Shown one piece after another: positions 59,533 to 64,000 of a stretch of DNA of 64,000 bases. The translations under genes and the position numbers were made by a program. Each line of letters opens with the position of its first letter. Within the stretch, counting starts at the first letter, position 1. The notes under the pieces were generated by a model, which saw only the letters and a program-made list of their open reading frames with translations, was not told the origin of the DNA and searched no databases. The stretch is from JABURQ01 sp029243145 (GTDB taxonomy: Bacteria > Planctomycetota > Planctomycetia > Planctomycetales > Planctomycetaceae): NCBI GenBank assembly GCA_965660145.1, contig CBFHYX010000009.1:1-64000 (forward strand), read 5' to 3'.

Positions 59533-61053
59533 ATGAGCCATCTTGGAAAAGTGTATCTCGTAGGTGCGGGGCCGGGTGATCCAGGTTTATTGTCTCTTCG
59601 TGGCCAACAGTGCTTGCAGCGAGCAGACATCGTCTATTACGACGGACTCGCAAATCCACTTTTACTCAAACACACGACTGGTCGCTGCGAAAGAACTAGT
59701 CGTCAGATGAGCGACGAGGGGAAACAAGTCCCTCAAGATGAAATCAATTTGCGATTGATTCAATCTGCGCGTGAAGGAAAAACGGTTGTCAGGCTTAAAG
59801 GTGGAGATCCCTTTGTTTTTGGAAGAGGGAGCGAGGAAGCAACCGCACTTCGAGAGGCTGGGATTGAGTATGAAATTGTCCCCGGTATCACAGCAGCCGT
59901 CGCAGCAGCAGAGTATGCTGGAATTTCTGTCACTCACCGTAACTACGCATCGGCCGTTGCATTCATCACAGGACATGAAGACCCCACGAAACCGGATTCG
60001 TTTCTCGACTACGAAAATCTTGCCCAATTTTCCGGAACACTCGTATTCTATATGGGGCTTCGTCGAATTTCACAAATCACGACCTCACTGATCAATCATG
60101 GACTCTCACCAGAGACTCCTGCTTGCATCATTAGTCACGGCACACTTGGCAGCCAGCGTACGGTCAGTGGTACTGTTGAAACACTCGCTGCTCAAGCGAA
60201 AGACCAGAAGATATCAGCCCCTTCGCTGATCATGATCGGTCATTGCGTTACGCTACGGGACGAATTGAAATGGTTTGAAAATCGTCCGCTGTTTGGTCAA
60301 TCGATTGCCATCACGCGACCACTGGATCAAGCCTACGAAACAGCCGATCTAGCTATCGAGTACGGAGCCACACCGGTTCTGTTGCCGACCATCGAGATTC
60401 AACCTCCCGACTTTTGGGTTGAGGTGGATGAGGCCATCGAACAGATTGAACATCAAGACTGGTTAATCTTTACCAGCCGAAACGGCGTCACTCACTTTCT
60501 CAACCGCTTTTTTGAACTCGGCTACGATTTGCGACGATTAGGACACGTCAAATTCGCGGTCATCGGAACGGCAACAGCAGAAGCCTTACGCCAGTTTCAT
60601 CTGAATGCCGATCTCATGCCCGAAACATACCGGGCGGAAGAACTCGCGGCTGCGTTGAGTGATTCGATTCAGGGACAAAATGTTTTGTGGTGTGGTGCAG
60701 ACCGTGGTCGCGAAGTCCTGCAAAACGAGCTTGCCCCTCTGAGCGCAGAATTCAGAAAATTGACCGTCTATCGAAATGTCGATGTTCTCGATTGGTCACA
60801 AGAAGCAATCGCTCAATTGACCTCCGGTGCCATCGACTGGCTACCACTTTCGAGCCCATCAATCGCTCGTGGAGCGGCCCGTTTACTTCCCGATTCCGCC
60901 AAACCACTGCTCGGAAACAAAACCAAGATCGTCGCCATCAGTCCCGTGACGGCTCAAGCCGCCGAAGAAGCCGGTTTACCGGTCAACCTCGTGGCCGACA
61001 CTCATACTTGGCCAGGGATCTTTGACGCGATTGTCAACGACGGTTCTCGCTGA
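59533..61053 (+). CDS. Uroporphyrinogen-III C-methyltransferase / uroporphyrinogen-III synthase fusion
   Basis: A 506-residue bifunctional protein. Residues about 1-250 are CobA/SUMT: VGAGPGDPGLLSLRG, RLKGGDPFVFGRG, VPGITAAVAAAEYAG and YMGLRRI. Residues about 255-506 are HemD (QSIAITRPLDQAYE, WLIFTSRNGV, FAVIGTATAEALRQF). The fusion makes uroporphyrinogen III and methylates it to precorrin-2, feeding siroheme or cobalamin. The stop falls exactly where a transposase remnant begins. HemD length looks normal, so the gene seems intact. Confidence 0.93.
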   Translation: MSHLGKVYLVGAGPGDPGLLSLRGQQCLQRADIVYYDGLANPLLLKHTTGRCERTSRQMSDEGKQVPQDEINLRLIQSAREGKTVVRLKGGDPFVFGRGSEEATALREAGIEYEIVPGITAAVAAAEYAGISVTHRNYASAVAFITGHEDPTKPDSFLDYENLAQFSGTLVFYMGLRRISQITTSLINHGLSPETPACIISHGTLGSQRTVSGTVETLAAQAKDQKISAPSLIMIGHCVTLRDELKWFENRPLFGQSIAITRPLDQAYETADLAIEYGATPVLLPTIEIQPPDFWVEVDEAIEQIEHQDWLIFTSRNGVTHFLNRFFELGYDLRRLGHVKFAVIGTATAEALRQFHLNADLMPETYRAEELAAALSDSIQGQNVLWCGADRGREVLQNELAPLSAEFRKLTVYRNVDVLDWSQEAIAQLTSGAIDWLPLSSPSIARGAARLLPDSAKPLLGNKTKIVAISPVTAQAAEEAGLPVNLVADTHTWPGIFDAIVNDGSR

Positions 61054-61304
61054 GTGCGTATCAGGAACGATTTTTCCGCAGCCTAAAATCCGAGTGCCTG
61101 GAGAAGATGGTATTCTTTAGTAAGCGACAGTTGCGTAGGACACTCAAACAATACGTGGCACACTATCACACCGAGCGGAATCATCAGGGACTCAAGAATC
61201 AGTTGATCGAACCTGTCGAAGAGGTTGAAAACGAATCTGGCACTATGCAATGTCGCGAGCGACTCGGCGGCATGCTCAAGTATTACTATCGCGACGCGGC
61301 TTAA
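61054..61304 (+). pseudogene. C-terminal remnant of an integrase-core transposase
   Basis: In one frame, from the cobA-hemD stop onward, the sequence reads E-R-F-F-R-S-L-K-S-E-C-L at 61065-61100. It continues through KRQLRRTLKQYVAHYHTERN and HQGLKNQLIEP and stops at 61304. This is the C-terminal part of an IS3/IS481-like rve-type transposase, including its catalytic-Glu region and the HYHTERNHQGL motif. The N-terminal DD part is missing, so it is inactive. The first ATG inside it is at 61107. No inverted repeats could be fixed by eye. Confidence 0.82.
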
Positions 61305-61597
61305 GCCGGTGCCATCTTCTGGTGCTGTTTTCGATTGCAATAGAAGTCCGTGCGCCAGTTGCGTTTCGTGGAACACCAGGACGAAATCGCAACGAAGTGA
61401 AGTTCAGGTGATTCATGTTTAGACGGAATAACGGACTCTCGGTCCAACTTTAGTTGAGCTGGCTCATGGATTTGATGGGTCGTTTCACTTTTTTGACCTT
61501 ACGGGCTGTCAGAGAACTCTATAAAAACAGTTTTTCGAAGGGTATCCGGAACCTATCCGAAAGGCGTAATAGCTCTACGGAACCGAAGGGAAGACCG

Positions 61598-61728
61598 ATG
61601 TTTACAACCTGCGCGACCGTACTGCATCTTCTGGGTATGGATCACACCCGCCTACCTGTTACCATAACGGAATCCAGCATTGCCTGACCGACGTGCATAG
61701 CCATGTGATTCGGGAGATTCTGGAATGA
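61598..61728 (+). pseudogene. Decayed C-terminal tail of a DUF1501 protein
   Basis: MFTTCATVLHLLGMDHTRL (from 61598) matches the ATVLHLLGLDHTKL block near the end of DUF1501 proteins. After a frame change near 61660, HNGIQHCLTDVHSHVIREIL followed by TGA at 61726 matches the usual HNG-x-x-x-R-LTDVHGHVVKEIL ending. The rest of the gene is absent and at least one frameshift separates the two parts. The bases between 61305 and 61597 hold no gene that I recognise. The tail ends in ATGA with the following gene. Confidence 0.75.
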
Positions 61729-64000
61729 ATCCGAAAACCGCTTTTTTGCATCGTCAGAGAAATGACTTTCCGATGACAACCAAAATCCGAAACCCAAATC
61801 TCCACGTTCTCCGCACCTCCGCGGCGCGACTCTTCATTCCCTTTTTGCACACGCTGCCGCTGCTACTCGCCGGCTTTGGACTTGCCGGCGCCGTGAATGC
61901 AGCCGAGCCGTTTGAAGCGTTCCTGGAGAAGCACTGCATCCGCTGCCATGGCCCTCAGAAGGAGGAGGGGGACATCCGGATCGACCGGCTGTCGCGCAAC
62001 TTCAAGTCAGGCACGGACACGCATCACTGGGCGGAGGCAATCGATAAGGTCAATAGCGGCGAAATGCCGCCGGATACGGAACCGCAGCCGACTCAGGATG
62101 AGATCGAGGCGTTCGTTACGAATCTGGACGCACGACTCAAGGAAGGCCGAGCAGCGAGGATGGCGGCGCGGCCGGCGGTGACGCATTATCGACTGAGCCG
62201 GAAAGAGTATCAGAACACGGTCTACGATCTGCTCGGCGTGCGCTACGATCCGACGAAGCCGGGCGAGTTGAACGAAGACACGCTGTGGCATGGCTATGAG
62301 CGCATCGGATCGCAGCTTTCGCTTTCGCCCTCGCATGTGGATCGCTATTACCGTGCCGCGGAACTCGTACTCGATCGTGCCTTTCCCGTTGCGTCCAGCG
62401 AGGCTCGCAGCGTTCGTAAGACCGCTGCCGAATTGCGTTACGGTGGCGGGAAAACTCAGCAGGAGGCGCTGGACCGCTTCGGGATCAAACGACCGTTGCG
62501 TCTGCTGCTCTTCCCCGGTCGAGTCGAGAACGCGCTCTCGTCCCATTGGTTGGGAAGGACCGGACCGGAACATAGCGGGCTTTACAAACTCCGCATCCAA
62601 GCCAGTGGAGTCCGTCCGCCCGGCGGTCAGACAGCCCACCTCAGCATCGGCAAGCAGACAGGTGAAGAGACCGTCGACGGCCTCATCGAATTTGACGTCA
62701 CCGCACCGGAGGACAGTCCACAAATATATGAGTTCGAGGTATTTCTTGAGATGCCAACGTCGCTGCATTTTTGCGTGGTCGCCACTGATGTTGTGGACCG
62801 ACGGGGTGGAGCTGCATTTCGCAATGCGCTCGCTGGAAGTTCGTATATCTTTACACACAGCAGCGAGACTTCGCTCTTGAATCCGAACGCACCGCAAATG
62901 TTCGACGGCGATGGGAACGGTATCTTCTCGACGGCGTTGCTCGATTGGATCGAATGGGAAGGACCGCTCGTCACGGAGGTGGAAAAGTCTCGCCGCGACG
63001 GTCTTGTGCTTCCCGATGATGCGACGCCCGAATTGGTTGCCGAACATCTGCAACGCTTTGCTGAACGTGCTTGGCGACGACCGGTGAAGTTGCAGGAATT
63101 GTCGGACTATCTGCAATCCTTCCGCGGAGAACAGGACGCAGGTGAAACGATGGCTGATGCCTATCGGATCGCAATACAGGGCGTACTGACTTCCAGAAAT
63201 TTCATCTATCTCGTCGAAGGCGAGCCAGCGATCCGCGAACGTCTTACCGACTGGGAACTCGCCTCGCGGCTGTCGTATTTCCTCTGGAGTTCGATGCCCG
63301 ACGACGGCCTGTTCACCGCCGCCCAAGGCGACGGCCTTCAGAAAGAAGTGGACCGCATGCTGACCGACAGCCGGATCAGCCGCTTCGTCGACGACTTCTC
63401 TCGGCAATGGTTGCAACTGCACCGCGTGGGGATGTTCCCTCCCGACAAGAAGCTTTACCCAACCTACGACGACTGGCTCGAAACGAGCATGCAGGCTGAA
63501 CCGGTCGAGTATTTCCGCGAGATGTTCACGAAGAACCTGCCTATTGAGGGCTTCCTCGATTCCGACTGGACGATGGCGAATGCCCGGCTCTGCGATTTCT
63601 ACGGACTGCCCGAGCCGAGTACGGGCGGCTTCCAGCGCGTCTCGCTCAAGCCCGAGGACCATCGTGGCGGTCTGCTCACGATGGGTGCGGTGCTGGGGTT
63701 AACCTCGGACGGAACGCGAAACCGCCCGGTGCATCGCGGCGTCTGGGTCAGTGAATCAATCTTCAACAAGACTCCGCCACCACCGCCGGCCAATGTGGAT
63801 CCGATCGAGCCTATTCCGCCCCAGGGAAATAAGATCACGATCCGACAGAGAATTGAAGCTCATGCTAATCACGCGAGTTGTGCTGCATGCCATCGCAACA
63901 TCGATCCCTTGGGACTGGCATTCGACCAGTACGATGCCATCGGCCAATGGCGAATTCGCGAACACGTTCCCACGGGCGTGGGTGACGATCCCTTAGTTGA
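61725..64000 (+). CDS. PSD-type cytochrome c protein (PSCyt1/DUF1587/DUF1595/DUF1592/DUF1588), partial
   Basis: An open frame from ATG 61725 (ATG 61773 is an alternative that gives a shorter signal peptide) to the right edge, 758 codons and no stop. A leader ending in VNAAEP precedes heme motif CIRCH (71-75). DUF1587 is seen in THYRLSRKEYQNTVYDLLG, DUF1595 in AERAWRRPVKLQELSDYL, DUF1592 in LTDWELASRLSYFLWSSMPDD, and DUF1588 in HRGGLLTMGAVLGLTSDGT. A second heme-like CAACH is at 719-723. The C-terminal DUF1585 part lies outside the window. Role: exported redox proteins of unknown substrate, expanded in planctomycetes. Its GC content is visibly higher than that of its neighbours. Confidence 0.88.
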   Translation, partial: MNPKTAFLHRQRNDFPMTTKIRNPNLHVLRTSAARLFIPFLHTLPLLLAGFGLAGAVNAAEPFEAFLEKHCIRCHGPQKEEGDIRIDRLSRNFKSGTDTHHWAEAIDKVNSGEMPPDTEPQPTQDEIEAFVTNLDARLKEGRAARMAARPAVTHYRLSRKEYQNTVYDLLGVRYDPTKPGELNEDTLWHGYERIGSQLSLSPSHVDRYYRAAELVLDRAFPVASSEARSVRKTAAELRYGGGKTQQEALDRFGIKRPLRLLLFPGRVENALSSHWLGRTGPEHSGLYKLRIQASGVRPPGGQTAHLSIGKQTGEETVDGLIEFDVTAPEDSPQIYEFEVFLEMPTSLHFCVVATDVVDRRGGAAFRNALAGSSYIFTHSSETSLLNPNAPQMFDGDGNGIFSTALLDWIEWEGPLVTEVEKSRRDGLVLPDDATPELVAEHLQRFAERAWRRPVKLQELSDYLQSFRGEQDAGETMADAYRIAIQGVLTSRNFIYLVEGEPAIRERLTDWELASRLSYFLWSSMPDDGLFTAAQGDGLQKEVDRMLTDSRISRFVDDFSRQWLQLHRVGMFPPDKKLYPTYDDWLETSMQAEPVEYFREMFTKNLPIEGFLDSDWTMANARLCDFYGLPEPSTGGFQRVSLKPEDHRGGLLTMGAVLGLTSDGTRNRPVHRGVWVSESIFNKTPPPPPANVDPIEPIPPQGNKITIRQRIEAHANHASCAACHRNIDPLGLAFDQYDAIGQWRIREHVPTGVGDDPLV

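Noticed and set aside
62007..63662. Long minus-strand open frame opposite the cytochrome c gene
   Set aside because: It lies antisense to a frame with a clear signal peptide, two CxxCH motifs and DUF1587/1592/1588 landmarks. GC-rich codon use makes the opposite strand open by chance. Its translation has no recognisable domain.

Overview
The window looks like a chromosomal segment of a planctomycete (Planctomycetota, Planctomycetia-type), judged from family content rather than from any database search. It combines a DUF1501 protein and a PSD-type cytochrome c protein (PSCyt1/DUF1587/DUF1592/DUF1588), a secreted sulfatase, a Tat-exported Gfo/Idh/MocA oxidoreductase, a PhoD-like phosphatase, secreted Tyr/Pro-rich proteins, and ExbB/ExbD genes next to FHA and PQQ-propeller proteins. 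Base composition looks near 50% GC over most of the window. It appears clearly richer in GC from about 61,800 to the right edge. I saw no tRNA, rRNA, CRISPR array or replication origin.

Layout. 1-5,240: the first codons of a minus-strand gene leaving the left edge, a small DUF6896-like gene, and a full-length lhr helicase. 5,355-20,510: mostly exported hydrolases and oxidoreductases (PhoD-like, DUF1501, ceramidase-like, SGNH hydrolase with an internal TPR, two CBS proteins, Gfo/Idh/MocA, a membrane-anchored TAXI protein, sulfatase, MDR reductase). 20,526-28,218: flavin reductase-like protein, CPA1 antiporter with an NAD-binding tail, class V aminotransferase, AAA ATPase, a CorA-like gene with a one-base frameshift in a T8 tract, and a polytopic membrane protein. 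28,559-40,092: a hypothetical gene, then a tightly packed cluster coding for a TonB/TolA-like anchor, ExbB, ExbD, a zinc-ribbon/ExbD fusion, an FHA/PQQ protein, a TPR/SBP_bac_5 fusion and a secreted protein. This cluster is my best candidate for an undescribed system. 40,250-49,298: a Tyr/Pro-rich secreted protein, lhgO, and a complete Na+-NQR operon (nqrABCDEF-apbE-nqrM, minus strand). 49,908-53,734: a secreted Cys/Gly/Pro-rich protein closed by a strong terminator, then rimO-pgsA-metW. 53,854-55,801: a second, divergent ExbB/ExbD-like cassette. 55,821-61,053: a double GNAT protein, a split transketolase, an anti-sigma-like protein and a CobA-HemD fusion. 61,054-64,000: a transposase remnant, a decayed DUF1501 tail and a GC-rich PSD cytochrome c gene that runs off the right edge.

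How the genes fit together. The Na+-NQR operon supplies a sodium-motive force and carries its own flavin-attachment (apbE) and iron-delivery (nqrM) maturation genes. The two ExbB/ExbD cassettes would spend ion-motive force on work in the envelope; what they act on is unknown. The exported sulfatase, ceramidase-like, PhoD-like and DUF1501 proteins fit a particle-degrading, periplasm-rich lifestyle. The right end shows mobile-element debris and a compositional shift, which suggests the edge of an acquired or rearranged segment.
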